Source: Chromatiales bacterium (lineage in GTDB: Bacteria; Pseudomonadota; Gammaproteobacteria; Steroidobacterales; GCA-2729495). Taken from it: a DNA stretch of 43,483 nucleotides. Shown piece after piece: positions 25,714 through 33,529 of the stretch; the stretch's first letter is position 1; every line of letters begins with the position of its first letter. A program made the translations under genes and the position numbers. The stretch is taken from positions 1 through 43,483 of the forward strand of contig PBYE01000068.1 in the NCBI GenBank assembly GCA_002729495.1, written 5' to 3'. The notes beneath the pieces are model-generated. The model ran no database searches, was not told the DNA's origin, and worked only from the letters and a program-made list of their open reading frames with translations.

Positions 25714-26448
25714 TCAGCGGACCTCGAAATCGCAGACCAGCGGCAGATGGTCCGAGTGCGGAACCTTCAGAATTTCGAAATCGATTACCGAAATTCCTTC
25801 GCTACAAAGTACAAAGTCGAGCTCCATGCGCGGCGCGCGGGTCGGGTACGAAGGAAGACTTTCCGAATTAGCGCTGTGCAGGCCCGCCGCTTTCATAAAG
25901 AGAAAAATCTCATCCTCTCCCCAGAATGTATTGAAGTCTCCGGCGACGATAACCGGCTTGTCGCAGCGTTTGACCAGTTCGTAAAGATGCCGCAACTGAA
26001 ACTGGCGGTGCCTGTATTTAAGCGAAAGGTGTACCAGGAAAATTGCAACATCATCGAGCTCAAGCTCAATAATCAGCCTCTTAATGCCGGTATCGAAATA
26101 GTGGAAGCGCTCGCCGTGTACGCGGGGACTTGCCAGAAATGCGTTTGCCTGTTTACGAACGATGGGCAAGCGCTGATTGACCGAGTCTTCGCTGTATTTG
26201 TTTTCATAACAACTGTAATGCCCGAGCGCATCGGCAATGACCTCCGCCTGGTTGACCCGTCCACTGCGCATCGAACCGGTATCAACTTCGATCAGGCCGA
26301 CGATGTCCGGATCCTGGGAACGGATAAATTCGATTATGCGCGCCAGCTCACCCGCCTCTGCGAACAGGTAACGGGCTCCGGGCAGCGGTACGGCGCTGGT
26401 GGCGCCGTTACCCACGCCGTAACGAATGTTGTAAAGCAGGAGGCGCAT
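25714..26448 (-). CDS. Endonuclease/exonuclease/phosphatase-fold protein
   Basis: A 244-residue member of the EEP superfamily (DNase I/exonuclease III/sphingomyelinase fold). The metal and catalytic positions are visible: YNIRYG at the start, GLIEVD, VHLSLKYR, AGDFNTFW and the C-terminal SDHLPLVC. No signal peptide or membrane segment is seen, so it is cytosolic. The substrate, a nucleic acid or a phosphodiester, cannot be told. It heads a two-gene operon with the beta-oxidation enzyme and is divergent from the TIR-like gene. Confidence 0.88.
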   Translation of the reverse strand: MRLLLYNIRYGVGNGATSAVPLPGARYLFAEAGELARIIEFIRSQDPDIVGLIEVDTGSMRSGRVNQAEVIADALGHYSCYENKYSEDSVNQRLPIVRKQANAFLASPRVHGERFHYFDTGIKRLIIELELDDVAIFLVHLSLKYRHRQFQLRHLYELVKRCDKPVIVAGDFNTFWGEDEIFLFMKAAGLHSANSESLPSYPTRAPRMELDFVLCSEGISVIDFEILKVPHSDHLPLVCDFEVR

Positions 26449-26562
26449 GACCTGTGGAGTTTAAGCTGTCCGCGCTTGCCGTTTCACCCGTTTTTGAGAA
26501 AATAGCGATAATTGCCCCGGTCGGCGGAGCCAGGCCCACCGCTTAAGGATGGAAGAGATGCG

Positions 26563-27024
26563 ATGACTGGAAAAGACCCGATCCGATTGTTCGTTACCCA
26601 TGAGTTTAGGGACAGTGAAGACTATACGCGCGTATTCGAATACCTGGAGAGTCGTGGTGGATTCTTCTACATTAACTGCGGCAATCCCGAGGCCGAGCAG
26701 GGCGCGGGAGGACGGGAGGCGCAACAGGAGGAACTCCGTACCCAGATCAAGTATGCGGAAGTGGTTATTTGTCCGGTCGGGTCCACGGGGCTTTCAGCTC
26801 TGGTGACATTCGAGTTAACTGTGGCCCAGGCATTTAAAATCCCCGTAGTCGCGATCAGCAGTTTTGGCGACACCGTGGTGATACCGGACAAACTGGCAGA
26901 AGCTGCCGCAAAAACCGTGGATTGGAATGACCGGGTGATTGTTGACGCGATTCGCCAGACTGCGCGTGGAGAAGAAGCCAATACATGGGATGTGGTCGAT
27001 TTCGATCCTGACGAATTCTCCTGA
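26563..27024 (+). CDS. Small single-domain protein with a TIR-like / MTH538-like fold
   Basis: A 153-residue soluble protein. The start PIRLFVTHEFRDSEDYTRVF, the later EELRTQIKYAEVVICPVG and FELTVAQAFKIPVVAI follow the strand-helix order of the flavodoxin-like TIR-like (MTH538/DUF1863, ThsB-like) family: beta-1 with a V/S-H-x-F-x-D motif, a long helix, a strand ending in a G-rich turn, then a conserved acidic residue before the next helix. Family assignment is by pattern and not certain. The ATG at 26563 is chosen because GGAAG stands 7 nt before it. No partner effector such as a SLOG or nuclease gene is beside it, so a defence role is only a possibility. Confidence 0.6.
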   Translation: MTGKDPIRLFVTHEFRDSEDYTRVFEYLESRGGFFYINCGNPEAEQGAGGREAQQEELRTQIKYAEVVICPVGSTGLSALVTFELTVAQAFKIPVVAISSFGDTVVIPDKLAEAAAKTVDWNDRVIVDAIRQTARGEEANTWDVVDFDPDEFS

Positions 27025-27032
27025 ATGCTTGG

Positions 27033-27056
27033 CCGACGCCGTATTAGAAGCGTCGG
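27033..27056 (+). other. Strong hairpin after the TIR-like gene
   Basis: CCGACGC (27033-27039) and GCGTCGG (27050-27056) form a perfect 7-bp stem with a 10-nt loop, 9 nt after the stop. No U-tract follows, so it may be a Rho-type 3' end or an mRNA stabilising element rather than an intrinsic terminator. Confidence 0.45.
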
Positions 27057-27175
27057 GCATATCCATATGATACAGGGGCTGTTGTTGCTCAAGACCTGCT
27101 TCAGTAATATTGCCGCCCTTTGCCGGGAGCGTCACGGAAATGCGGACCCGGTAAACAGCAAAACGGAATACCAGG

Positions 27176-28216
27176 ATGGCCAAACAGACAGACGCGCTCA
27201 TTGTCGGCGCCGGCCCGTGCGGGTTGTTTCAGGTTTTCGAACTCGGCTTGCTCGGCATTAAAGCCGACATTCTTGATTCTTTACCTACCGTCGGCGGGCA
27301 GTGTACGGAGCTGTACCCGGACAAACCGATTTACGATATTCCCGCGGTGCCCGTATGCACGGGTCAGGAGCTAATCGAAAGTTTGCTGGAACAGGTCAAG
27401 CCTTTTGACCCGACGTTTCACCTGGGCGAGGAAGTAACCAAGGTGGAACGCCAGGACGGCTATTTCCGCGTCGCCACCTCGAATGACCAGGAATTCCATG
27501 CCAAAACCGTGTTCATTGCAGGTGGCGTGGGCTCGTTTCAGCCGCGGCGCTTCCGGATGGAAGGTATTGACGCCCTGGAAGGCACCAGCGTCCACTACCG
27601 TATCAGGGAGCCCGGACTGTTTGCCGGCAAGAAAGTAGTGATATGCGGAGGAGGGGACTCGGCACTTGACTGGGCGCTCGCACTTGCGGATTCCGTATCG
27701 GAACTGACGCTGGTGCACCGGCGGGAAGAATATCGCGCCGCACCGGCTACGGTCGATGCCCTAAAAAAACTTGCCGGTGACGGCAAAGTACGCGTTCTCG
27801 AGAATGCCAAAGCCACGGCCTTTGCAGCCGATGGTGAGCAGATCAAGTCTGTCGAGATCACGGTTAAGGGCGAGGACCCCGTTACGCTGGAGACCGATCA
27901 CCTGATGGCATTCTTCGGTCTGGCGCCCAAGCTGGGTCCTATAGCGGAGTGGGGCTTTAATATTGCCAAGAAGGCGATTGAAGTCGATACCGCGAAATTT
28001 GAAACCAATATCCCCGGCATTTTTGCGGTCGGTGATATCAACACCTACCCGGGTAAAAAGAAACTGATACTCAGCGGTTTCCACGAGGCCGCGCTGGCTG
28101 CTTTCGCTGCGAAAGCAGTTATAGAGCCCGGCAAGAAAGTTAATTTGCAGTACACGACGACGAGCCCGGTAATGCACGAGCGGCTCGGTGTCGATGACCC
28201 TATGAAAAAAGACTGA
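27176..28216 (+). CDS. Ferredoxin/flavodoxin-NADP reductase, thioredoxin-reductase-like type
   Basis: A 346-residue FAD- and NAD(P)-binding oxidoreductase of the YumC-like ferredoxin-NADP reductase family. The FAD site is IVGAGPCGLFQVFELG, the pyridine-nucleotide site VVICGGGDSALDWALALA, and the C-terminal FAD block is FAVGDINTYPGKKKLILSGF. The redox CxxC of true thioredoxin reductases is absent from the central domain, which separates it from TrxB. It would pass electrons between NADPH and ferredoxin or flavodoxin in the cytosol. It stands alone, 151 bp after the TIR-like gene. Confidence 0.88.
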   Translation: MAKQTDALIVGAGPCGLFQVFELGLLGIKADILDSLPTVGGQCTELYPDKPIYDIPAVPVCTGQELIESLLEQVKPFDPTFHLGEEVTKVERQDGYFRVATSNDQEFHAKTVFIAGGVGSFQPRRFRMEGIDALEGTSVHYRIREPGLFAGKKVVICGGGDSALDWALALADSVSELTLVHRREEYRAAPATVDALKKLAGDGKVRVLENAKATAFAADGEQIKSVEITVKGEDPVTLETDHLMAFFGLAPKLGPIAEWGFNIAKKAIEVDTAKFETNIPGIFAVGDINTYPGKKKLILSGFHEAALAAFAAKAVIEPGKKVNLQYTTTSPVMHERLGVDDPMKKD

Positions 28217-28230
28217 CCGCTATTCGGCAA

Positions 28231-28404
28231 TCAGTCATCGGTGCGCCAATAGCGCACCATTTCCAGGTAAGTAAACGAAGCCGACCAGGTAATCAACAGT
28301 AGCCCGGTTACGCTTTCCATTCCTGCCATGAACCGCAGCGGACCTGTCGGCACCAGGTCGCCGAAGCCCAGCGTCGAATAAACGGTTGCGGAGCCGCGCG
28401 CCGA
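28231..28404 (-). pseudogene. 3' remnant of a potassium channel gene
   Basis: A 57-residue open frame on the minus strand ends at 28231 and begins at an in-frame stop at 28405-28407, with no start codon. It encodes the ion-channel-2 selectivity filter region (TVYSTLGFGDLVPTG) followed by a full final membrane helix (GMESVTGLLLITWSASFTYL) and a short polar C-terminus. The filter motif is TLGFGD, as in bacterial two-helix K+ channels. Everything before the pore helix is missing. The homology stops near 28398-28405, next to the start of the remnant on the other strand. Confidence 0.75.
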
Positions 28405-28702
28405 TCAGTTCAGGGTAGCGGAACATATATACGGCGTACCGGGCACCAACAGGTCATCCCTGGAATCTGAATTAATGGGTTACCCGCAGGTCAAGTACTA
28501 CAAGTCCGCGGTCCGGGTGAAGCAGGAATACGACCTGCTCAAACCGGACGATGTGTGCACGGCGTTCGAACAGTCCCTGCGTATCGCCGTAAAGCCTGAA
28601 CCGGCAGGCCGGGAGGTCAAGGCCCGCTATTCCCTGCAGGCCAAGGGCCTGAAAGAGCCCGTGGAGGGCGTGCTGACCATATCCTTCCGCAAGCCGGAAT
28701 AA
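28382..28702 (+). pseudogene. 5'-truncated gene or small orphan ORF, unknown function
   Basis: The frame is open from a stop at 28379 to the stop at 28702. The first possible start is the ATG at 28475, which would give 75 residues with a weak ribosome-binding site. The peptide before that ATG (EHIYGVPGTNRSSLESELMG) looks protein-like and continues smoothly into the rest, which suggests a truncated longer gene rather than a short one. I recognise no domain. The composition is soluble and basic, with a predicted beta-rich second half (VKARYSLQAKGLKEPVEGVL). It reads away from the channel remnant. Confidence 0.45.
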
Positions 28703-28741
28703 TTCGGGCGGGCTGTCGCAGCGGTTGACCTTAAACCGGGG

Positions 28742-28770
28742 TTAAGGCATTAAAAAGAAATATGTATACT
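28742..28770 (+). promoter_or_regulatory. Candidate promoter of the outer-membrane protein gene
   Basis: A good -10 TATACT (28765-28770) with TG directly before it is preceded at 17 nt by a weak -35 TTAAGG. A better -35-like TTGACC at 28725 is too far (34 nt) to pair with it. It lies 29 nt before the ATG at 28799. Confidence 0.35.
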
Positions 28771-28798
28771 GTTGCGCCCCTAATCCTGACACCTGGGA

Positions 28799-29566
28799 AT
28801 GAGTGACTTTCGATGCCCCCGTGGCACCTGTATACGCGTGGCTGCAGCTGCAGCTATTTTTTTGGCCTTGCCTTCGCATGCCGGATCACCCCTAGTGACC
28901 GACGACACCGGCATCGTAGAAGAAGGTGTCTACGAACTGACGGTCGCATTCAGCGGTGAAGAGACTGATGCAGGTGACAGCTTTACGGCGCCCAAGTTTG
29001 AGACCGAATACGGACTGGGTAATAACATGCATGTCGGATTCGGGTGGTCGCGTGCGGTCGTGAGCCCGGAAGAGGGCGAACGCAAGGCCGGGTTGGGCGA
29101 GGGCAAACTGCTGTTTAAATGGCAGTTTTACGAAGGGGACGGCACAGCGTTGGTGCTCGCGCCGGCTTACGGTGTTCCGCTGAGTGGCTCGTCGCAGGAC
29201 CGCGGCATCATCGAAGACGTGCGCGTGCTGTCTGTACCGGTAGTGGGGTCGGTCGAAAGCGGCGACTGGATTTTCACCGGGCAGGTCGGCTATGACATGA
29301 CGTCAACAGGGCCAAATGGTGTGTTCTATGGTGCCTGGGTCGGCTACAGCCTCACGGATTCGGTAGAGCTGATGGCCGAGGTGTACCGCGAAGAGGCAGT
29401 CGGCGAGTCCGAGGACAACACCAACTGGCGCTTCGCGCTCACTGTCGGTGTGGGTGACAACGGCTCGCTGATGTTTGGCTATGGCGGTAACGTGAGTTCA
29501 GACTTGCCAGACGATGAGCAGTTCGATACCGATTTCTACATCGGCTATCTCTACGAAACGGGCTGA
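28799..29566 (+). CDS. Outer-membrane beta-barrel protein (phenol-degradation-meta-pathway-like)
   Basis: A 255-residue secreted protein with an N-terminal signal peptide (AAAAAIFLALPSHAG, cleavage after SHA likely). The mature part alternates aromatic and polar residues in short strands (MHVGFGWSRAV, LLFKWQFYEG, ALVLAPAYGVPLSG, FYGAWVGYSL, WRFALTVGVG, FYIGYLYETG) and ends in a strand near the C-terminus. This is the pattern of small transporter-like barrels of the MetA-pathway family. The substrate is unknown. No partner gene is adjacent. A terminator lies 125 nt downstream. Confidence 0.7.
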   Translation: MSDFRCPRGTCIRVAAAAAIFLALPSHAGSPLVTDDTGIVEEGVYELTVAFSGEETDAGDSFTAPKFETEYGLGNNMHVGFGWSRAVVSPEEGERKAGLGEGKLLFKWQFYEGDGTALVLAPAYGVPLSGSSQDRGIIEDVRVLSVPVVGSVESGDWIFTGQVGYDMTSTGPNGVFYGAWVGYSLTDSVELMAEVYREEAVGESEDNTNWRFALTVGVGDNGSLMFGYGGNVSSDLPDDEQFDTDFYIGYLYETG

Positions 29567-29690
29567 ATCAGGGCCTAAGGGCGGAAGAGGAGGGGGCGAG
29601 AACCCGGGAAGCCAAGAGGACCATCTTCGCAGGCATCACGAGGAAAGCCGCCGCCCGATAAACGCCTGGATCACCGCTCAACCCGAGAAC

Positions 29691-29712
29691 CCCGCGAATG
29701 CGGGCCGTTTTT
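29691..29712 (+). terminator. Intrinsic terminator
   Basis: CCCGC (29691-29695), loop GAAT, GCGGG (29700-29704), then CCGTTTTT. It is the likely end of the outer-membrane protein transcript, although it lies 125 nt past the stop codon. Confidence 0.6.
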
Positions 29713-29714
29713 GC

Positions 29715-29733
29715 GCTTATGGGGCCCATAAGC
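29715..29733. repeat. Near-perfect 19-bp palindrome
   Basis: GCTTATGGG and CCCATAAGC flank a single G. The 9-bp arms match perfectly. It directly follows the terminator. It may be a second hairpin or a protein-binding site; nothing else is known. Confidence 0.6.
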
Positions 29734-29999
29734 ACGAAATAATATCGGATATTTTGTTTAAATCGCCTCAATTCCTGGTCATTTTGCAGGATGATAAGCA
29801 GGTCTTAGCAGCGCCAGAATAAACTTAATACGCGGCACTGCAGCATTGTGCATAAGCCGCATCGCCGCCGATCCGGAATCGGAACCCGGGAGCGTGACTG
29901 CTTTTGGCTGGCATGAATACCCGGCAGGTGTGCTTCAGAACTATAACTATCCAGGTGCATAAGCTTTTTTTAAAAGGATTTAGAAAGGGGTGAAATATA

Positions 30000-31034
30000 A
30001 TGATTAGAAAGATCTCTGCTTTTTTACTGTTTGTCATCGCGCATGTGCAGGGCTCTGCACAGGCCGCCGTGCTCACGGATTACGGTCAATTCGATCTCTT
30101 GGCCCGCCTGGAGTGCAGTCCCGGCGGTTACGTTAATGACAATTTTTATCATCCGGGGAGCGCGGCATTCGACGTGACCGCCTCTGTGACAGATGCCGAA
30201 TTCTGCAGTGGTGGCGGAAATGCGGAAGCCAACGCCGACGTGACGATCAGCGCTAACCAGTACCACCTTGATCTGCTTTCCTTCGGCAGCACATCCGGTT
30301 CGGCTACCTCGAATGCGTACGCCGGGGTGTGGGGGCTGGACCGCATCCGTTTCACCCTGACGGAAACTTCAACTATAAGCGTCGCGGGCAATGTGGACTT
30401 TACGCTCCTGAGCGCAATAAACGGGGAACCGGTCGACACCAGTGGCTACTTCTATTTCAAGGTCTACACTAACGAGGATTATTTTTACGAGGCGGCGTCT
30501 AGTGCGCCTAAAAACACGGGCACATGGAACTGGATATTCAATGATCAGTTTGCTCTACCGCCCGGGGCCTATATATTGGAGGCTGCCATATCCACGTATA
30601 GCAGGTTAGCTGGCTCAACTCATTCCGGGGTGATGGATATGACTCTGACCGTTAATCCTGCACGGCTGGTAGGTATAGACATCAAGCCGTTTGATGCGGC
30701 TAACATCGTCGATCCCACCGGAACCAGCTCCGGACAAAATCGCACCCGTGTCGCGATCCTGACGGACAGCGGTTTCGATGCGACCCAGGTTGCGCAGGAT
30801 AAGGTCCGTTTCGGCCCTGAGCAGGTACCGAACGTCAAGAGCCCGCCCGTAGCGCTGAATGTCGACGGTGACGGAGATGTCGACCTTATACTCGGCTTTG
30901 TAACGAGAAAAACAGGTATCTCTTGCGGCGACACTTCCGTCACCCTGGAGGGGGAGACCTACGCCGGCGAGGCCTTCGTCGGTACAGACACGATCGACAC
31001 CGCGCTGCCGTGCGTCTCGTCATGCCACCCCTGA
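30000..31034 (+). CDS. Secreted protein with calcium-binding-like DxDGDGDxD motif
   Basis: A 344-residue exported protein. The first ~22 residues are a signal peptide (ISAFLLFVIAHVQGSAQA). The middle is a beta-sandwich-like domain with no clear family. The C-terminal third (VGIDIKPFDAANIVDPTG onward) matches a module common in secreted bacterial proteins: IDIKP..., TRVAILTDSGFDATQV, VRFGPEQV, NVDGDGDVDLILGF and TSVTLEGETYAGEAF. The run DVDGDGDVD resembles an EF-hand-like calcium loop. It has no PEP-CTERM tail, so it is likely released or periplasmic. AAGGGGTG precedes the ATG. Its function is unknown. Confidence 0.75.
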   Translation: MIRKISAFLLFVIAHVQGSAQAAVLTDYGQFDLLARLECSPGGYVNDNFYHPGSAAFDVTASVTDAEFCSGGGNAEANADVTISANQYHLDLLSFGSTSGSATSNAYAGVWGLDRIRFTLTETSTISVAGNVDFTLLSAINGEPVDTSGYFYFKVYTNEDYFYEAASSAPKNTGTWNWIFNDQFALPPGAYILEAAISTYSRLAGSTHSGVMDMTLTVNPARLVGIDIKPFDAANIVDPTGTSSGQNRTRVAILTDSGFDATQVAQDKVRFGPEQVPNVKSPPVALNVDGDGDVDLILGFVTRKTGISCGDTSVTLEGETYAGEAFVGTDTIDTALPCVSSCHP

Positions 31035-31047
31035 ACGCTAAATAGAT

Positions 31048-31135
31048 CAGTGCCTGGCCGTTTGGGCGGCCACTGCGTCGCCAGAAGCAAACTGGCTTAC
31101 CCGAAGGCTGGGGAGGAGCCTCCTAGCTGTTCGGG
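31048..31135. other. Three consecutive hairpins, candidate structured RNA
   Basis: Between convergent genes, three stems follow each other with almost no spacing. SL1 (31048-31075): CAGT...GGCCG, loop TTTGGG, CGGCC ACTG with a short bulge. SL2 (31080-31096): GCCAG, 7-nt loop, CTGGC. SL3 (31100-31135): outer CCCGAA/TTCGGG, then GCT/AGC, then GGAG/CTCC with a GAGC loop. No U-tract follows on either strand. It starts 14 nt after the secreted-protein stop, so it may be that gene's 3' UTR or a separate RNA. Confidence 0.4.
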
Positions 31136-31333
31136 CAGTTTCTGAGAACCGGTATTTGAATATACTTGGCGGGGCAGGCGTCATCGAAGGCTAATTAATG
31201 CGCATAATGTATATTATGTTAAATAGACCCTCGATCTCCCCAGGGCCCCCGGATATGGAACCCGCCTAAACGCACCCTTTCCCCGTACTCCGGTTAACCG
31301 GTGCAGGCCTCCATTCCCTTAACGGGTCGGTAG

Positions 31334-32491
31334 CTACTGGCAGTACTTTTCGATGAGCTGCTGCAGATAACGGATGGTTGGCTTTACCTGGTCCAGTTCC
31401 AGGTACTCGTCCGGCTGATGTGCCTGGTTGATCGAGCCCGGACCCATCACCAGCGTCTCTATGCCCATTAGGCTCAAAAAAGGCGCTTCGGTGGCGTATG
31501 CCACCGCTTCTGCAGATGCGCCCGTAAGCTTTTCCGCCGTTGTCACGATTTCTGCGTTTGCCGGCGTATCCATGGGCTCCGTGCCTTCGTGCAGTGCCGT
31601 GAAACTCACTTCCAGCGCGGGATCAGCGCTTTGAGCAGCATTTTCAGCACGTTTATGCAACTCTGTGCGTAATTCATCCCGATTTAGACCCGGTATAAAT
31701 CGCAGGTCTATCTGCAGTTCGCAGCTGCCGCAGATGCGGTTCGGGTTATCCCCGCCGTGTATATGGCCCAGGTTCAGCGTGCTGTACGGGATTCGGAATG
31801 CATCATTAGTGAAGTTCTGCTGTAACTCCTGGCGCCAAGTTATTAATTCAGCGATGATTTTATGCATACCCTCCAGTGCGTTCCTGCCGAGTCCCGGATC
31901 GCTGGAATGGCCGCTCTGCCCCTGCACGCGGATGGCTTCCATGAATATGCCCTTGTGCATGCGGATGGGCTTCAAATCTGTGGGCTCGCCGATCACGGCG
32001 TACCGTGCTTTCGGTTTGCCCGCGGCCACCAGCGCCCGGGCGCCTGCCATGCTGCTTTCCTCGTCGGCGGTGGCCAGGAGGATCACCGGTTGTTTCAGGT
32101 TGGCCGGATCGATGTCGGCACAAGCCGCCATGGCCAGCGCGAGAAAGGACTTCATGTCGGCGGCGCCGAGACCGTAAAAGCGGTTGTCACGCTCGGTCAG
32201 CGTAAACGGGTCGCTGGACCACAGTTCCTCGTTGTACGGCACGGTGTCGGTGTGGCCGGACAGGATCAGGCCGCCCTCGCCTCTGCCCAGCGTTGCAATT
32301 AAATTCTGCTTACCGGGTTTGCCGGGCAGGTCCTGTATTTCGATCTGCCACCCTGCCCCCTCCAGCCGTGCGGCCAGCGCAGCGATGACCGGCGCGTTCG
32401 GCATGTCCCACTCGGCAGATACACTGCTGACCGACGGCGTGCCGATCAGCTCACGGATATGCGCGTGTAATGCGTTCGTATCGATGCTCAC
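31334..32491 (-). CDS. argE: Acetylornithine deacetylase ArgE
   Basis: A 385-residue M20-family metallohydrolase that removes acetate from N-acetylornithine in arginine synthesis. The di-zinc ligands are visible: SGHTDTVP (His, Asp), GAADMK (Asp), TADEESSMAG (Glu), GEPTDLKPIRMHKG (Glu/Asp) and NQAHQPDEYLE (His). The dimerisation domain has GQSGHSSDPGLGRNALEGM. The start is GTG at 32491, 21 nt after ccmI, so it is probably read from the ccm operon. No other arg gene is near. Succinyl-diaminopimelate desuccinylase is the main alternative, but the length and motifs favour ArgE. Confidence 0.9.
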   Translation of the reverse strand: MSIDTNALHAHIRELIGTPSVSSVSAEWDMPNAPVIAALAARLEGAGWQIEIQDLPGKPGKQNLIATLGRGEGGLILSGHTDTVPYNEELWSSDPFTLTERDNRFYGLGAADMKSFLALAMAACADIDPANLKQPVILLATADEESSMAGARALVAAGKPKARYAVIGEPTDLKPIRMHKGIFMEAIRVQGQSGHSSDPGLGRNALEGMHKIIAELITWRQELQQNFTNDAFRIPYSTLNLGHIHGGDNPNRICGSCELQIDLRFIPGLNRDELRTELHKRAENAAQSADPALEVSFTALHEGTEPMDTPANAEIVTTAEKLTGASAEAVAYATEAPFLSLMGIETLVMGPGSINQAHQPDEYLELDQVKPTIRYLQQLIEKYCQ

Positions 32492-32512
32492 AAAACAGGC
32501 CGGCGTTATTGC

Positions 32513-33529
32513 TTAGTCGACTATGGAGTCAATGAGTATATCGGCCTTCAGTTTACCGTTGTCATCTATAGCGGGAATCATTTTGCCATACAGGTCACCG
32601 CTGGCAGCAACCGGTTCGCCGCTTTGTGATATGCGGGCGATCACTTCCAGTTGTTCGACGTCCCCCAGGTTGCTGCCGGGCACCATCAGGTTCGCATCGC
32701 CGAGTTCAAGGGTCAGCGGAAACCCGGCAACGGGAACGCGCCTGACGGCCAGCGGCGGCCGCGGTCGGTTAACGTCGCGCGCAATGAGAAACAAAAACAG
32801 GTTTGCCGTGTCCTGTGCCGCGAGTTCGGGGCTGATATCGATCGTGGCGCTGATAACGGTTCCGGCTGTTACCGTAACGGGTAATCCGGCTGTCCCCATC
32901 GTGGCGAGCTGCTGTTGCAGGGCCATCCGTGCATCCGGGGGCAATTGCGGGTCATTGAGCACCAGCGTCCAGCGTTGGATTGCCAGTTCGTTGTTACCGC
33001 GAGCCGCTGCGCTTAAGCCCCCGTACCAGTTTGCCTTGGCGTTATCGGGCCGTTCCTGTAACGCGAATTCCAGCAAATCGACCGCACTGGTTTTGAGTGT
33101 GCTGCGGTCTGCCAGTACCAGCGCTTCTGCATAGCTTATCGACACGTCGACATCTTTGCCGTCGGTCATTTCCCATGCCTGGTGCCAGGCATCGACTGCT
33201 TCCTGGTAACGCTGCAGCCGGAGGTAAGTCGTACCGAGCATCGTCAGGCCTTCCAGCGTGGGCTCCGTACGCATGCGTTTCGCGAGATCGAGCACCAGTT
33301 CATCAGCCGGCGCCACCTGGTTCACGGTTTCCACAACCGTTTCGGCGTCCGCCTGGTAAGTCGTAACGGACGAATAAATACTACCGACGGCCAGCGGAAA
33401 AACGATGATAAGGATCGGTAACACGATACCGACCGCACCCTCCTTGCGGTATTTCAGAAGCGGCACGACGACGAACAACAACGCGAGCAGCGTCAGGCCG
33501 GCCCCGCCTGCATATATCATTCCGTTCAA
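32513..33529 (-). CDS. ccmI: Cytochrome c maturation protein CcmI
   Basis: A 338-residue bitopic protein that chaperones apocytochrome c to the haem ligation site. Two N-terminal membrane helices (GGAGLTLLALLFVVVPLL and IVLPILIIVFPLAVGSIY) are followed by TPR-type repeats (LEGLTMLGTTYLRLQRYQEA, NAKANWYGGLSAAARGNN) and a periplasmic C-terminal domain. The start may be TTG at 33529, overlapping the ccmH stop (TTGA), or the ATG at 33520. Confidence 0.9.
   Translation of the reverse strand: MNGMIYAGGAGLTLLALLFVVVPLLKYRKEGAVGIVLPILIIVFPLAVGSIYSSVTTYQADAETVVETVNQVAPADELVLDLAKRMRTEPTLEGLTMLGTTYLRLQRYQEAVDAWHQAWEMTDGKDVDVSISYAEALVLADRSTLKTSAVDLLEFALQERPDNAKANWYGGLSAAARGNNELAIQRWTLVLNDPQLPPDARMALQQQLATMGTAGLPVTVTAGTVISATIDISPELAAQDTANLFLFLIARDVNRPRPPLAVRRVPVAGFPLTLELGDANLMVPGSNLGDVEQLEVIARISQSGEPVAASGDLYGKMIPAIDDNGKLKADILIDSIVD

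Larger units (their letters stand above)
29567..29999. other. 433-bp intergenic region with terminator and palindrome
   Basis: No convincing gene. The region holds an intrinsic terminator and a 19-bp palindrome in its first third, an AT-rich middle, and a TATAAC box (29942-29947) plus a strong ribosome-binding site (AAGGGGTG, about 29986-29993) for the next gene. An ORF reading across it on the plus strand (29514-29822) runs through the terminator and is not believed. Confidence 0.6.

Noticed and set aside
28235-28426. Minus-strand ATG-initiated frame of 63 codons
   Set aside because: It is in a different frame from the potassium-channel filter sequence, which is the real coding signal in this stretch.
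29514-29822. Plus-strand open frame of about 100 codons after the outer-membrane protein
   Set aside because: It overlaps the end of the barrel gene, reads through a clear terminator and a palindrome, and its product has no protein-like pattern.
31048-31135. Cyclic-di-GMP or other known riboswitch
   Set aside because: Some loop bases (GCAAAC) recall GEMM RNAs, but the core order does not fit and the element lies at the 3' end of a gene rather than in a leader.
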